Assembly: GCA_019637155.1 (NCBI GenBank)
Contig: JAHBWE010000022.1
Location: forward strand, 114,436 to 178,435
Origin: Labilithrix sp.
GTDB lineage: Bacteria > Myxococcota_A > Polyangia > Polyangiales > Polyangiaceae
DNA length: 64,000 nt
Direction of reading: 5' to 3'
Below, in pieces: positions 20,700-31,967 of this stretch. The notes beneath the pieces were generated by a model that ran no database searches, was not told the origin of the DNA, and saw only the letters and a list, made by a program, of their open reading frames with translations. Both the position numbers and the translations under genes were made by a program. Position 1 is the stretch's first letter. Every line of letters starts with the position of its first letter.

Positions 20700-21248
20700 A
20701 TGATGACTCGTGCCGTCCTCGCGCTCGCCCTCCTCGGTCTCTCCGTCGTCGGGTGCGGCGGCGGCGGGAAGTACGGCTACTCGCCGAAGTACATCCCGAC
20801 CGACTCGGAAGAGGCGGCGCTGAAGGGCGCGCGCGACTACGACCCGGTCATGTACAACCGCGAGCCCGAGGTCTGGCGCAAGGGGACGGTGACGCTCTTC
20901 GGCGTCGTCACCGCGCGCGCGCCGGGCAACGGCGGGATGGCGACGGTGGGCCTCAGCGTGCGCCGGCTCGAGCCGCGCAACCTCTGCGAGAACGGCAACG
21001 ACGACGACACCTGTCGCGTCACCGTGTCGGACAAGGACTTCGGGACCGTGCGCGCGCTCGTGCCGCTGAAGGGCGAGGACGACGTCGGCGAGCACTCGGT
21101 CGCGGTCGGCTCGCTCCTCCGCGTCGTCGGCAAGATCGGCGAGGACGTCGACGAGTCGGGGATGCCGGTCCTCCGCGCGAGCTTCTACCGGCACTGGCCG
21201 CGCTACTTCTACGTCACGCGCGCCAACGCCGAGACGATGCGCCAGTAG
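20700..21248 (+). CDS. small lipoprotein, unknown
   Basis: 182 residues. The lipobox is LSVVGC, followed by Gly residues. The mature domain has a beta-rich, OB-fold-like pattern (VWRKGTVTLFGVVTARAP, SLLRVVGKIGEDVDESGMPVLRA), as in small nucleic-acid or metal-binding OB folds, but no family is recognised. It starts about 30 bp after the BatA-like gene and ends 2 bp before the HutF-like gene, so it is likely part of the same transcript. Confidence 0.65.
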   Translation: MMTRAVLALALLGLSVVGCGGGGKYGYSPKYIPTDSEEAALKGARDYDPVMYNREPEVWRKGTVTLFGVVTARAPGNGGMATVGLSVRRLEPRNLCENGNDDDTCRVTVSDKDFGTVRALVPLKGEDDVGEHSVAVGSLLRVVGKIGEDVDESGMPVLRASFYRHWPRYFYVTRANAETMRQ

Positions 21249-21250
21249 TC

Positions 21251-22399
21251 GTGCTGCGGCTCACGGAAGAGGGACGCACGATCGTCCTCCCTGCGTTGAC
21301 GACGGCGCACTCGCACGCGTTCCAGCGCGCGATGCGCGGGCGCGCGCAGCGGCCTTCCGCGACGCCGGGCGACTTCTGGTCCTGGCGCGGCACGATGTAC
21401 GAGATCGCGAACGCGCTGACGCCGGAGTCGATCGAGGCGATCAGCCGCGTCGCGTACCGCGAGCTGTACCGCGCCGGCGTCCGCACGGTGGGGGAGTTCC
21501 ACTACGTGCATCACCAGCCGGACGGCACGCCGTACGAGGACCGCACCATCCTCGCCGAGGCGGTGATCCGCGCGGCGAAGGCGGAGGGCCTCCGCATCGC
21601 GCTCCTCCGCGTCGCGTACCACCGCGCCGGCCCCGGTCGCGAGCCGGAGCCGGGGCAGCGCCGCTTCTGCGACGCGGACGTGGGCGACGTGATGAAGGAC
21701 GTCGACGCACTTCGTGTAAAATACAAGTACGACAAGGACGTCCGCATCGGCGTCGCGCCGCACTCGGTGCGGGCGTGCCCCGCCGACTGGATCCGCGAGC
21801 TCGCGCGCTTCTCGCTCGATCGCGCGCTCCCGTTCCACATGCACGTCGCGGAGCAGCCGCGCGAGATCGAGGAGTGCCTCGCGGAGACGGGGCGGCGGCC
21901 GATCGACTTCCTCGCCAACATCGACGCGCTCTCGACCCGCTTCGTCGCCGTGCACGCGACGCACCTGATGCCGCACGAGGCGATGATCCTCGGCGAGGCG
22001 CGCGCGTTCGTGTGCCTCTGCGCGACGACGGAGGCGGACCTCGGCGACGGGCTGCCGGACCTCGCCGCGCTGCGCGAAGCCGGCACGCGCTTCTGCACCG
22101 GCGTCGACAGCCACGTCATCACCGATCCGCTCGCGGACCTGCGCGCGCTCGAGACGCTCGGCCGCCTCCGGACGCAGACCCGGGTCACGTTCACGCCGGA
22201 GGACGGCACGCCGGCGGCGGAGCTCTGGCGCGCGGGCTCGATCGAGGGCGCGATCGCGTGCGGCTTCGAGGACGACGGCGGCACGCTCCGGATCCCGCGC
22301 GATCACCCGTCGCTCGCGCTCGTCGACGACGAGCACCTCCTCGACGCGATCGTCTTCGGCGGCCCGGCGGCGCTGCTGGAAGCTAATAGTTCGCGTTGA
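21251..22399 (+). CDS. hutF: HutF-like formimidoylglutamate deiminase, compact form
   Basis: 382 residues from GTG. The amidohydrolase barrel is clear: metal His pair in TTAHSHAFQRAM, the HutF signature FWSWRGTMYEIAN and GEFHYVHHQPDGTPY, further metal His in FHMHVAEQ and HATHL, and the metal Asp in TGVDSH. HutF hydrolyses N-formimidoyl-L-glutamate to N-formylglutamate and ammonia in histidine breakdown. Usual HutF proteins run to about 450 residues. Here the N-terminal beta-sandwich is cut to about 15 residues and the C-terminal one is reduced, and no other hut gene is nearby. Function may be altered. The stop overlaps the convergent gene by 17 bp. Confidence 0.8.
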   Translation: MLRLTEEGRTIVLPALTTAHSHAFQRAMRGRAQRPSATPGDFWSWRGTMYEIANALTPESIEAISRVAYRELYRAGVRTVGEFHYVHHQPDGTPYEDRTILAEAVIRAAKAEGLRIALLRVAYHRAGPGREPEPGQRRFCDADVGDVMKDVDALRVKYKYDKDVRIGVAPHSVRACPADWIRELARFSLDRALPFHMHVAEQPREIEECLAETGRRPIDFLANIDALSTRFVAVHATHLMPHEAMILGEARAFVCLCATTEADLGDGLPDLAALREAGTRFCTGVDSHVITDPLADLRALETLGRLRTQTRVTFTPEDGTPAAELWRAGSIEGAIACGFEDDGGTLRIPRDHPSLALVDDEHLLDAIVFGGPAALLEANSSR

Positions 22400-25013
22400 T
22401 TCCCAGCTTGATGGTGTGGAGGATGTCGGTGCCGCCGAACTCGATGATGTGGGCTTTGCCGTCTTCGCTCTTTCCGAGGTCCGTCGTCGCGTAGATGAGG
22501 TCGCCCCGATAGCTCGCATCGCCGTAGAGCGTGAAGCGCTCGCCCGCGAAGAAGCGGAGGCGCGCGCCGAGGCCGAGGGAGCCGACGATGGCGCCGGAGT
22601 TCGTGTTCACCTTGTTGCTGTCGGCCGGATCGAGGAAGCTCACGCAGCCGGGGGTGGTCGCGCCGAACGGGCAGTCGACGGCCTTGGAGCGCCGCATGAT
22701 GAACGAGACGGGGCCGCCGCCGAAGTACGCCGCGAGCAGGGCATAAGGGACGATCGTCCCGTGCTTGTTCACCGTGAATTCGCCCTCGAGGCCGCCGAGG
22801 TAATAACGCGACGTCGTGAGCTGCGGCGCGGCCTCGTTGAAGTAGGTGAAGCGCTGCTCGTCCGAGCCCGGCGGCGCCTGGTCCTCGAGCTCGTAGAGGA
22901 GGCGCGGGAGTCGATAATCGAGATAGCGGAATCCCACGTACGCGACGTTGACGTTCGGATTCCGGAGGAGCCACCCGACGTCGTAGCCGACGTCGACTTG
23001 CGTATAGCGGACGCGGAACGGGGATGACGCGAGCTCGGCGCCGGTGTTGGCGTCGAGGTAGCGGAAGTTCCCGGCGTCGAACGACGCGATCCGGACGTTC
23101 GAGCGCGCGCCCGTGATCTGGAGACCGAGGTCGAGGAGATCGCTCGTCCGCCGATCGAGGCCGAGCTGGCCGCCGAGCGATCCGGTCTCGATCGAGCCGC
23201 CGCTCTTCCATTGCCGATCGGTCTTGTAGCCGGCGGTGATCTTCCCGACCTCCGGGAGCCGGAAGGAGTCGAAGCCGATCGCGAGGTTGGCGTTGGCGAG
23301 GAAGATCGGGTCGATCTGGTACTCGCCGCGGCGGAGCCGTCCGGTGTAGTCGTAGCTCTTCTTCTCCTCGCTCGTCTGTTCCTTGATCGACGCGGGCGAG
23401 AATATGAGCACGTCGAGGCCGGCGTGCGCGCGGACGTGGAGCCAGCCGAGGGTGATCCCGGCGATGTCGTCGACGAGGCTCTCCTTCAAGAGGTATCCGG
23501 CCATCTCGTCCTTCGACTGGTTCACCTGCTTGCCGAGCTTCTCGACCATCTCCTCGAGCACGCGGACGTCCTGCGTGAGCGCGTCCTTCGCCGCCGGGAG
23601 CTGCGGGGCGAGCTGGATGAGGGCGCCGGCGGCCGTGACGACGTCCTGACCCGAGCGGATCACCTCCGTCGACTGGTAGATGACGGTCGGGATCATCGCG
23701 ATCGCCTCGAGGTCGGCGCGCAGCGCCATCGAGAGGATCGTCACGGCGTCACGCGCGGTGGTCGTGCTCGCCGCGACGCTGAGGCGGCCCACGTCTCCGT
23801 CGACGATCTTGCTCGCCTGCGCCTGCCGCTCCTTCGCGGCGTCGAGCGCGGCCTCCGCTTGCGTGAGCTCGTACGGCCGCCGCTTCTGCTGCGCTGCGAT
23901 GTTCTCCCAGTGCTCGACACGTGCGCGCGCCTTCGCCACCTCGTCGGCGCTTCTCATGAACGTGAGCCAGTGCTGCTTCAGCTCGGACGAGCCGAGGGCG
24001 TCGAGGATGGAGGGGAGCACGTTCGGCGGCGGCGCCGGCGGCGGTGCGGGAGGCGGCGGCGGAGGAGGTGGAGGCGGTGGTGGAGGCGCGACGGGCGTGG
24101 GGGCGTCGGGCGTCTCGGTCGGTGTCGGCGCGCTGTCGGGCGCGCCGGCGTCCGCGTCGTTGCTCGGCGTCGCATCCGCAGGACGCGGCGGCGGTGGCGC
24201 GGGAGGCGGCGGCGCGGGAGGCGGCGGCGCGTTCGAGCCGGGCGGTGCAGCAAGCGGCGATGAGCTCGAGCCAGCCGGCGCAGCGAGCGGGAGTGCGCTC
24301 GAGCCGGGCGGCGCGGCGAGCGGCGGTGCGCTCGAGCCGGGCGGCGCGGCGAGCGGCGGCGGCGATGCCGGGATCGCGAAGCTCCATGCAGGATGACTGG
24401 GCGGGGGGGCGTTCAGCGAATGTGGGCGTTGGTAGCGCTGGCGCGGGGGCGGTTGCCACGTCGGGGCCGTGCGCGGGGGCGGATACGGCTGCTGCCACGT
24501 CGGGCGCGGGCGCGTCGGGTACGTCGGACGCGGCGGGTACGTTGGGTACGTTGGGCGCGGCGGCTGGGGAGGTGGAGGCGGCGGCGCGGGCGTGGGCAGC
24601 GCTTGGACGGAGCGTGGCGCTTGGTGCTCGAGGACCTTCTCGAGGTGGCGCCGGTAGATCTTCACCGTCGGGATCGCGAAGCGTTCGTTGGCGTATGGGC
24701 TGCCGGGCTCACGTCGGATCTCGGCGCGGTATGCCGCGGCCTTGGCCTCGTCGAGCGGCAGGTCCTGCACCCACGGCGTCCCCTCCGCGTACTCCTTCTG
24801 CGTGAGCATCTCGTGGACGAGGGCGATCGTCGCGAGGATGTCGTCGGCGCGGTCGGCCACGAGCGCGACGGTGGGGTCTTCGTTCTTGTACTTGTTGAGC
24901 GCGGTCACGCTCTGGAACACGTTGCTGCAACCCGTGCTCGCGAGCAGCGACGCGAGCATGAGGGTGACCACGACCGTGCGCGCCGCGGCGCGCAGTCTCT
25001 TGCGGAGGCTCAT
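22383..25013 (-). CDS. large Pro-rich lipoprotein with C-terminal beta domain
   Basis: 876 residues, not recognised. The lipobox ends at Cys29 (LASTGC). A helical region (30-130) is followed by a long Pro/Ala/Tyr-rich linker (about 140-320) with a 33-bp minisatellite, then a helical and coiled region (about 340-540). The last 330 residues are beta-rich with strands such as RVRYTQVDVGYDVGWLL and KHGTIVPYALLAAYFGG, resembling an outer-membrane barrel. A lipid anchor, wall-crossing linker and barrel in one chain would span the periplasm (inference). It is convergent with the HutF-like gene, sharing 17 bp. Confidence 0.7.
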   Translation of the reverse strand: MSLRKRLRAAARTVVVTLMLASLLASTGCSNVFQSVTALNKYKNEDPTVALVADRADDILATIALVHEMLTQKEYAEGTPWVQDLPLDEAKAAAYRAEIRREPGSPYANERFAIPTVKIYRRHLEKVLEHQAPRSVQALPTPAPPPPPPQPPRPTYPTYPPRPTYPTRPRPTWQQPYPPPRTAPTWQPPPRQRYQRPHSLNAPPPSHPAWSFAIPASPPPLAAPPGSSAPPLAAPPGSSALPLAAPAGSSSSPLAAPPGSNAPPPPAPPPPAPPPPRPADATPSNDADAGAPDSAPTPTETPDAPTPVAPPPPPPPPPPPPPAPPPAPPPNVLPSILDALGSSELKQHWLTFMRSADEVAKARARVEHWENIAAQQKRRPYELTQAEAALDAAKERQAQASKIVDGDVGRLSVAASTTTARDAVTILSMALRADLEAIAMIPTVIYQSTEVIRSGQDVVTAAGALIQLAPQLPAAKDALTQDVRVLEEMVEKLGKQVNQSKDEMAGYLLKESLVDDIAGITLGWLHVRAHAGLDVLIFSPASIKEQTSEEKKSYDYTGRLRRGEYQIDPIFLANANLAIGFDSFRLPEVGKITAGYKTDRQWKSGGSIETGSLGGQLGLDRRTSDLLDLGLQITGARSNVRIASFDAGNFRYLDANTGAELASSPFRVRYTQVDVGYDVGWLLRNPNVNVAYVGFRYLDYRLPRLLYELEDQAPPGSDEQRFTYFNEAAPQLTTSRYYLGGLEGEFTVNKHGTIVPYALLAAYFGGGPVSFIMRRSKAVDCPFGATTPGCVSFLDPADSNKVNTNSGAIVGSLGLGARLRFFAGERFTLYGDASYRGDLIYATTDLGKSEDGKAHIIEFGGTDILHTIKLGINANY
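24241..24360. repeat. 33-bp minisatellite inside the Pro-rich lipoprotein gene
   Basis: Three full units (24241-24273, 24274-24306, 24307-24339) and most of a fourth follow each other. The plus-strand unit is like GGCGGCGCGGCGAGCGGCGG then TGCGCTCGAGCCG. In the protein each unit adds 11 residues of the type GSSAPPLAAPP to the linker. Unit length keeps frame, so copy number can change linker length without breaking the gene. Confidence 0.8.
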
Positions 25014-25028
25014 GGGTGGTCCTGGGCT

Positions 25029-26255
25029 TCAGAGCGCGCCGCAGGCCGGCGTCACGGTCTTCTCGAGGTTGTCGAGCGGGTGATAGCTGCCGTCGTCCGT
25101 CACTACCGCGTGGCTCGAGAGGGCGACGACGTTCGGCAGGCCGATGTTCGTCGCGTGGGGTTCGTAGCGCGAGCCCCAGCACCACGCGGCGCCGGAGCGA
25201 AGCGCGCAGAGGAGGAAGTCGCCGCCGACGATCTTCGTCGCGTCGGCCAGCGGTGCGCCGCCGGGACCGAGGACGACGATCGGGTTCGGGCAGTGCGACG
25301 TCGTACCATCGTTCCCGCACATGCCGTTGACGTTCGAGCCCCAGCACTTCACCTGCCCCCCGTCGATCGCGCACGTCGTGCCGTGGGTGAGCGCGACCAT
25401 CGTCGGGTTCGTGAGGCCGACGACCTTCGCCGGGTACTGCCTCTTCGCCGTGTCGCCCTGCCCGAGGTTGTAGTCTCCGTTTTGTCCCCAGCACCACACC
25501 TCGTTCGCCGCGGCGCCTTGGACGACGGCGCATGCGTAGTTGGTCGAATAGGCGATCTGCTTCACGCCGGTGAGCGGCGACGCGCCGTCGGTCGTGATCT
25601 CCTGCGCGTACGACGACGTGAGCGTGCTGCCGTTGGCGGTGAGCCACGTCACGTCGCCCCAGCAGTAGGCCTTCGCGTCGGCGCCGACGACGCACGTGGC
25701 CTCGTTGCCGTAGTAGGAGCCCGCCGCGTTCCCGGCCGCGGCGACGCCGGTGAGCGGCGTCCCCGCCGCGCGGAGCACGCGCGACGCGCGGAGGATGGGA
25801 CCGGTGTCTCCCTTCGTCCCGTTCCCGAGCTGCCCGTTGGCGTTCGAGCCGCTCTCTCGCGTCCGCCAGCAGCGGAGGCTCCCGTCGGAGGTCACCGCGC
25901 AGCCGTGGTTCCTGTCGTCCGAGATCGACGTGACGTTCGCCAGCGTCGCCCCGCTCTCCGCGTCGACGATGCTCGTCGTGCCGTCGGCGAGGAGGACCTT
26001 GCTGTCGCTCCGCAAGGCATAACCGCCGTAGACGTCCTTGATGCAACCGGCGCCGCCGGGGGTCGTGCCGTCCGGGCCCGGGACGCCGCCCTCGCTCGGG
26101 TCGGTGACGAGCGGGCTGCCGTCCGGCGACTCCCCCGCGTCGCTCGGATTGAGCTGCAGCGGCGTCGACGACTCGGCCTGACACCCCCACGCGCAAGCGC
26201 CGATCACCCCGATCGCCGCCGCCCCAAGCCAACGCACATCCATCCCCATCTGCAT
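25029..26255 (-). CDS. RCC1-repeat lipoprotein
   Basis: 408 residues. The signal peptide ends in a lipobox-like GACAWGC, then a Ser/Pro/Gly-rich linker. The body holds at least five repeats of the RCC1/BLIP-II type, each with a paired Cys: CAVTSDGSLRCW, CVVGADAKAYCWG, EVWCWGQN, CAIDGGQVKCWGSN and CALRSGAAWCWGSR. This predicts a seven-bladed propeller on the cell surface that binds another protein. The start is ATG 26255; ATG 26249 has a better-spaced GGGGAG and may be the true one. It is 15 bp upstream of the Pro-rich lipoprotein and likely in one operon with it. Confidence 0.85.
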   Translation of the reverse strand: MQMGMDVRWLGAAAIGVIGACAWGCQAESSTPLQLNPSDAGESPDGSPLVTDPSEGGVPGPDGTTPGGAGCIKDVYGGYALRSDSKVLLADGTTSIVDAESGATLANVTSISDDRNHGCAVTSDGSLRCWRTRESGSNANGQLGNGTKGDTGPILRASRVLRAAGTPLTGVAAAGNAAGSYYGNEATCVVGADAKAYCWGDVTWLTANGSTLTSSYAQEITTDGASPLTGVKQIAYSTNYACAVVQGAAANEVWCWGQNGDYNLGQGDTAKRQYPAKVVGLTNPTMVALTHGTTCAIDGGQVKCWGSNVNGMCGNDGTTSHCPNPIVVLGPGGAPLADATKIVGGDFLLCALRSGAAWCWGSRYEPHATNIGLPNVVALSSHAVVTDDGSYHPLDNLEKTVTPACGAL

Positions 26256-26260
26256 CTCCC

Positions 26261-26274
26261 CGATCGCGCGATCG
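26261..26274. promoter_or_regulatory. perfect 14-bp palindrome in 5' leader
   Basis: CGATCGCGCGATCG is a perfect palindrome 6 bp upstream of the start of the RCC1 lipoprotein gene. It could be a repressor site or an mRNA hairpin next to the ribosome-binding site. CG-rich palindromes also arise by chance in this genome. Confidence 0.3.
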
Positions 26275-26307
26275 ATAAATAGGTAAAATAGGACCTAGTT
26301 ATCTCAC

Positions 26308-26336
26308 GCATAGACATCGGCACGACGGCGCGTCAA
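26308..26336 (-). promoter_or_regulatory. candidate promoter for the RCC1 lipoprotein gene
   Basis: On the minus strand TTGACG and CTATGC are separated by 17 bp in an AT-richer patch that stands out from the surroundings. The -10 match is poor, so this is only a candidate. Confidence 0.25.
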
Positions 26337-26411
26337 CGACAAATTCGCGCGAGATGACGAAGAACGGCCCGGCGCGCGCGAGCCGTCTCGCGCCGGGCGC
26401 GGGCCGATCTC

Positions 26412-27383
26412 TCAGCGGTAGTGCTTTTCGATCGCGAAGAGGTCGAGGTCGCCGAGGCCCTCGCTCACGGCGCTCTCGAGGTCGGCGATGATCGCGCGGA
26501 CGACCGGCAGCTTGAGGCTGCACTCGTGCTGGAGCTGCACGTTGAGCGCGGCGTCCTTCAGCGCGAGGGCGAGCGAGAACTCGGAGGTGAAGTCGCGCGC
26601 GAGCAGCTTGTCACGCTTGCCGACGTAGCTCGGCGTCGCGAAGGCGCCGGTCGTGAACGCGTCGAGGAGGATGTCGCGCGCGAGCCCCGCCTTCTCGCCG
26701 AGCGCGAGCATGCTCGCGAAGGCGACGAAGTGATGCGCGCCGACGCCGTTGAGGACGACCTTCAGCGCCTGGCCCTGGCCGATCGGGCCGGCGTGGATCA
26801 CCTTCTTGCAGAGCGCGTCGAGCACTGGCCGCGCGCGCTCGACCGATCGCACCGCGCCGCCGACGAGCGCGACGAGCTCGCCGCGCGCGGCGGGACGCAC
26901 CGAGCCGCTCACCGGCGCGTCGACGAACCGCGCGCCGCTCGCCTCGATCCGCTTGCCGAGCGCGATCGCGGCCCGGCGCCCGATCGTCGCCATGTCGACG
27001 ATGACCGGGCGCAACGCGCGCTTCTCCTTCGCGATCGCGGCGAGGATGCCGTCGGGCCCGTCGAGGACCGCCGCGAGCGCGTCGGCGTCCGCGAGCATCG
27101 TGACGATCACGGCCGCGCCCTGCACGCAGTCGCCCGGCGACGCGCCGACCGACGCGCCGGTGAGCGTCTTCGCCGTCGTCGCGGTGCGGTTCCACACGCG
27201 GAGAGGGAACCCGAGATCGAGGAGCCGCCCCGCCATCGGGCGTCCCATCGCGCCGAGCCCGAGGAACGCGACCGCCGGCTTCGGCATCGGCGGCGGAAGG
27301 AGATCGGTGTGGCCGCGGCTGCGCGGCGGGATCGTCGTCTTCTTCGGCGCGACGCTCGGCTTCTTCGGCGCCTGCGGCGTCAT
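26412..27383 (-). CDS. NAD-binding beta-hydroxyacid dehydrogenase (3-hydroxyisobutyrate dehydrogenase family)
   Basis: About 323 residues from ATG 27383; the frame stays open further upstream. The Rossmann motif AFLGLGAMGRPMAGRLL, the substrate-loop motif FVDAPVSGS and the catalytic Lys region GQGQALKVVLNG place it in the 6-phosphogluconate / 3-hydroxyisobutyrate dehydrogenase family, using NAD(P) to oxidise a beta-hydroxyacid or reduce a semialdehyde. The Lys/Pro-rich N-terminal 30 residues are an extension beyond the family core, which begins at MPKPAVAFLG (ATG 27287). Substrate cannot be set from sequence. It is divergent from uvrB. Confidence 0.85.
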   Translation of the reverse strand: MTPQAPKKPSVAPKKTTIPPRSRGHTDLLPPPMPKPAVAFLGLGAMGRPMAGRLLDLGFPLRVWNRTATTAKTLTGASVGASPGDCVQGAAVIVTMLADADALAAVLDGPDGILAAIAKEKRALRPVIVDMATIGRRAAIALGKRIEASGARFVDAPVSGSVRPAARGELVALVGGAVRSVERARPVLDALCKKVIHAGPIGQGQALKVVLNGVGAHHFVAFASMLALGEKAGLARDILLDAFTTGAFATPSYVGKRDKLLARDFTSEFSLALALKDAALNVQLQHECSLKLPVVRAIIADLESAVSEGLGDLDLFAIEKHYR

Positions 27384-27541
27384 GGAGCGGCCCGTCCGCT
27401 GCGTGTTCCCCTTCTTCGCGCTCACGATTGGCGCCCAGCATAAACGGTAAGCTGACACCACGTCGTCACCTTGAACCTCTGCCGGAGTCGGGTCGCGCCT
27501 TGCGGCCGGTGTTGGGCCGGGACTATCGTTTTCGATCCCGC

Positions 27542-29682
<2,141 letters not shown>

Positions 29683-29686
<4 letters not shown>

Positions 29687-30195
29687 GCGGTGAGTACCGC
29701 GACGATCTCTCTGCCGCGCACGCGCGCATCGCGGAGCTCGAAGAGAAGGTGCGTGCCCTCCAGGAGGAGGCCGCGCCGAAGCCGCTCACGCCGGACGGTC
29801 GCTTCCCCGAGCTCGAGGAGAAAGTCGCCCTCCTTCGCCGCCGCGCGCACGAGGGGAACCACGCGCGCCGCCGCACGATCCTCTCCCTCGTCGGCGCGAT
29901 CTTCCCGCTCCTGGGCATGATGTTCTCTTTTTTGCATCTTCCCCTCGTCGCGGCCGTTTGCAGCGTCGTGTTCATCACGTTCATCGTCCTCAACTTGAGC
30001 CTCGCGCACACGTTCAAGACCGCGAAGAAGGAGCTCGCCGAGGCCGAGGCGAAGCTCGCGAACGCTCTCCGCATCGCCGATCTCGAGTCGAGGCTGGCGG
30101 CGAAGAACGTCCGCGTCGCCGCGGCGGACGAGCCGCTCGCGACGGCCGACATCGACACCGACACCGCCGCCGAGCCGATGCGCGCCGCACGTTGA
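29683..30195 (+). CDS. coiled-coil membrane protein, unknown
   Basis: 170 residues. An N-terminal coiled coil (IAELEEKVRALQEE and FPELEEKVALLRRR) leads to two closely spaced membrane helices (ILSLVGAIFPLLGMMFSFL and LVAAVCSVVFITFIVLNL) and a second coiled coil (AKKELAEAEAKLANAL). Both ends are therefore cytoplasmic and probably oligomeric. It overlaps uvrB by 4 bp, so it is translated with it, though a repair role is not implied. No family is recognised. Confidence 0.65.
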
Positions 30196-30249
30196 ACGGC
30201 GTGCATCCTGCACGAGCACGCCGCGATGGGGCGGCGAACGATAATTCCT

Positions 30250-31803
30250 ATGCGGATAGCGCGTCTGCGCGTGCGCGTCTTCGCGTTCAGCGGCGTAGCC
30301 GTGTTCGCGGCGCTCGCGACGACCATGGCCTGCAGCGACGACACCGAAGCCGACGTGCCCACCCCGGCCGCCGACGCGGCGCCGATCGAGGGCGTGCCGG
30401 GTCCGTGCGTCGTGACCCCGACGGCGGAGCCCGCGTGCGAGGCCGGCGCTGTGTTCCTCCCCGACGCGAGCGCTCCCGACGACGCGTCGCTCCTCGACGG
30501 CGACACGCCGCCGAGCGAAAACCGCTGCCTCGTCGTGAGCGATCGGACCGTGACGTGTCCGTCGACGCTGGGCAACGCGTGGATCGGCGAAGGCGCAAAA
30601 GACGCGATCGAGCTCGTCGTCTCGCAGCGGCGCATCGCGTCGGAGGGCGACGACCAGCGCGCGGACGAGCATCGCACCGTCTTCTTCGAAGACCGATCGT
30701 ACCTCCAGCACCTCCACGTCCCGGCGTCGGGCGACGCCACGATCACGGTCGATCCGATCCCGCCGTCGCCGCCGTCGACGCGCGGCCTCGCGCTCCATCG
30801 CGGTCCGCGCGGTCCGTATGCGGTCCTCCTCACCTCCGACGGCGACGCGGGGTCGTCGTCGACGCTCACCACCGCGCCGCTCGTTCCCGGCGCGTGGACG
30901 CTCGGGCCCGGCTTCCCCGTGAGCGCGCCCGCGTGGTCGTTCCCGCTCACCGGGATCGCCGGCGGAGAGGGCTTCCTCGTCGCGAGGCGCGTCGTCGTCG
31001 GCGGCCTGCCCGAGTCACCGCGTCGCGCGGAGGTCCTCCCCGGCGAGTCGCTCGTCCGGATGCGCGCCGGTCCCGGCGGCGTCCCCGCCGCGCTCGTGCG
31101 GAGCGACCACCAGATCCGCCTCGTCGAGGGCGCGAGCCTCGAGGCGGAGCGGTGGGCGGATCAGATCGACGTGGACGAGAGCGGCGCGGGGAGCGACTTC
31201 GCTTACGTCGCGACGACGACGTTCACGACCGGAGAGCCCCTCGTCGCGCCGATCGTGCGCCATCGCGCCAGCATCACGGTCGCGCGCGATCGATCGAATC
31301 GGATCGTGCTCGGGACGGGCTACTCGACGTGCCCGCCTTCGGGGTGGCTCGACTGCGATAGCTGCCCGGTGGGGATCACGTGCGAGCGGAGCGCGGAGAC
31401 GTACCGCGAGACCGCGTTCGTCGAGAACGCGGGGCGCCTCTTCATCGTCGGGGTCGGCAACGAGTCACGGAGCGCCTACCGCTACGAGACGAACCAGGTC
31501 GTCGGTCCGCTCTGCACCTGCACGTCGCGGAGCATCGGGAAGGTGAGCTCGACCGCGGACACGCTCGTCGTCGTCGAGGTCGTGACGCCTCCCGGCAAGC
31601 TGAAGTCGCTCGAGGTCGTCGAGCGGATGCGCGTCACGATCGGTCCCCCCGACTCCGTGAAGCTCGTGCGGGTCTTGCCGCGCGGAGACGGGATCGCCGA
31701 TGTCCTCCTCGGCCCCGCGCTCGAAGAGAGCTCCCTCGCGTCCGTCCGCTCGCGCACCGGCCCCGAGCCGCTGCGGCTCCTCCGGATCGACACGACGTTC
31801 TAG
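30250..31803 (+). CDS. lipoprotein, unknown, propeller-like
   Basis: 517 residues from ATG 30250 (a GTG 30226 is also in frame). The signal peptide ends with lipobox LATTMAC, followed by an acidic Asp/Ala/Pro linker. The body is beta-rich with short repeats of value-reporting type (FLVARRVVVGGLPESP, RLFIVGVGNESRSAYRYE) and three CxxC-like clusters, including DCDSCPVGITC and CTCTS, that could form disulfides or bind metal. It is not recognised as a known family. It resembles the lipoprotein at 4420 in style, not in clear sequence. Confidence 0.65.
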   Translation: MRIARLRVRVFAFSGVAVFAALATTMACSDDTEADVPTPAADAAPIEGVPGPCVVTPTAEPACEAGAVFLPDASAPDDASLLDGDTPPSENRCLVVSDRTVTCPSTLGNAWIGEGAKDAIELVVSQRRIASEGDDQRADEHRTVFFEDRSYLQHLHVPASGDATITVDPIPPSPPSTRGLALHRGPRGPYAVLLTSDGDAGSSSTLTTAPLVPGAWTLGPGFPVSAPAWSFPLTGIAGGEGFLVARRVVVGGLPESPRRAEVLPGESLVRMRAGPGGVPAALVRSDHQIRLVEGASLEAERWADQIDVDESGAGSDFAYVATTTFTTGEPLVAPIVRHRASITVARDRSNRIVLGTGYSTCPPSGWLDCDSCPVGITCERSAETYRETAFVENAGRLFIVGVGNESRSAYRYETNQVVGPLCTCTSRSIGKVSSTADTLVVVEVVTPPGKLKSLEVVERMRVTIGPPDSVKLVRVLPRGDGIADVLLGPALEESSLASVRSRTGPEPLRLLRIDTTF

Positions 31804-31967
31804 CGCGGGCGGCGCGGAGGTGGGGCGGCGAGCACCTCGGCCATGATCCGCTCCGCCATCCGCTGCTCGCGCGCCCGGAGCTCGGCCACCACCTCGAGCG
31901 CGACCGTCATCGCGATCGGGACTCGGTGGGCACGGCAGACGCGGTGGACACGGCGGCGAGCTGGCAT
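31800..31967 (-). CDS. possible 55-residue basic/helical small ORF
   Basis: A minus-strand ORF starts at ATG 31967 and ends in TAG at 31800, touching the end of the upstream lipoprotein gene. The product has a basic N-terminus (PARRRVHRVCRAHRVP) and a single amphipathic helix (LEVVAELRAREQRMAERIMA). No good Shine-Dalgarno was seen, and GC-rich DNA yields many chance ORFs, so this is tentative. It lies in an otherwise gene-free gap of 285 bp. Confidence 0.22.
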   Translation of the reverse strand: MPARRRVHRVCRAHRVPIAMTVALEVVAELRAREQRMAERIMAEVLAAPPPRRPR

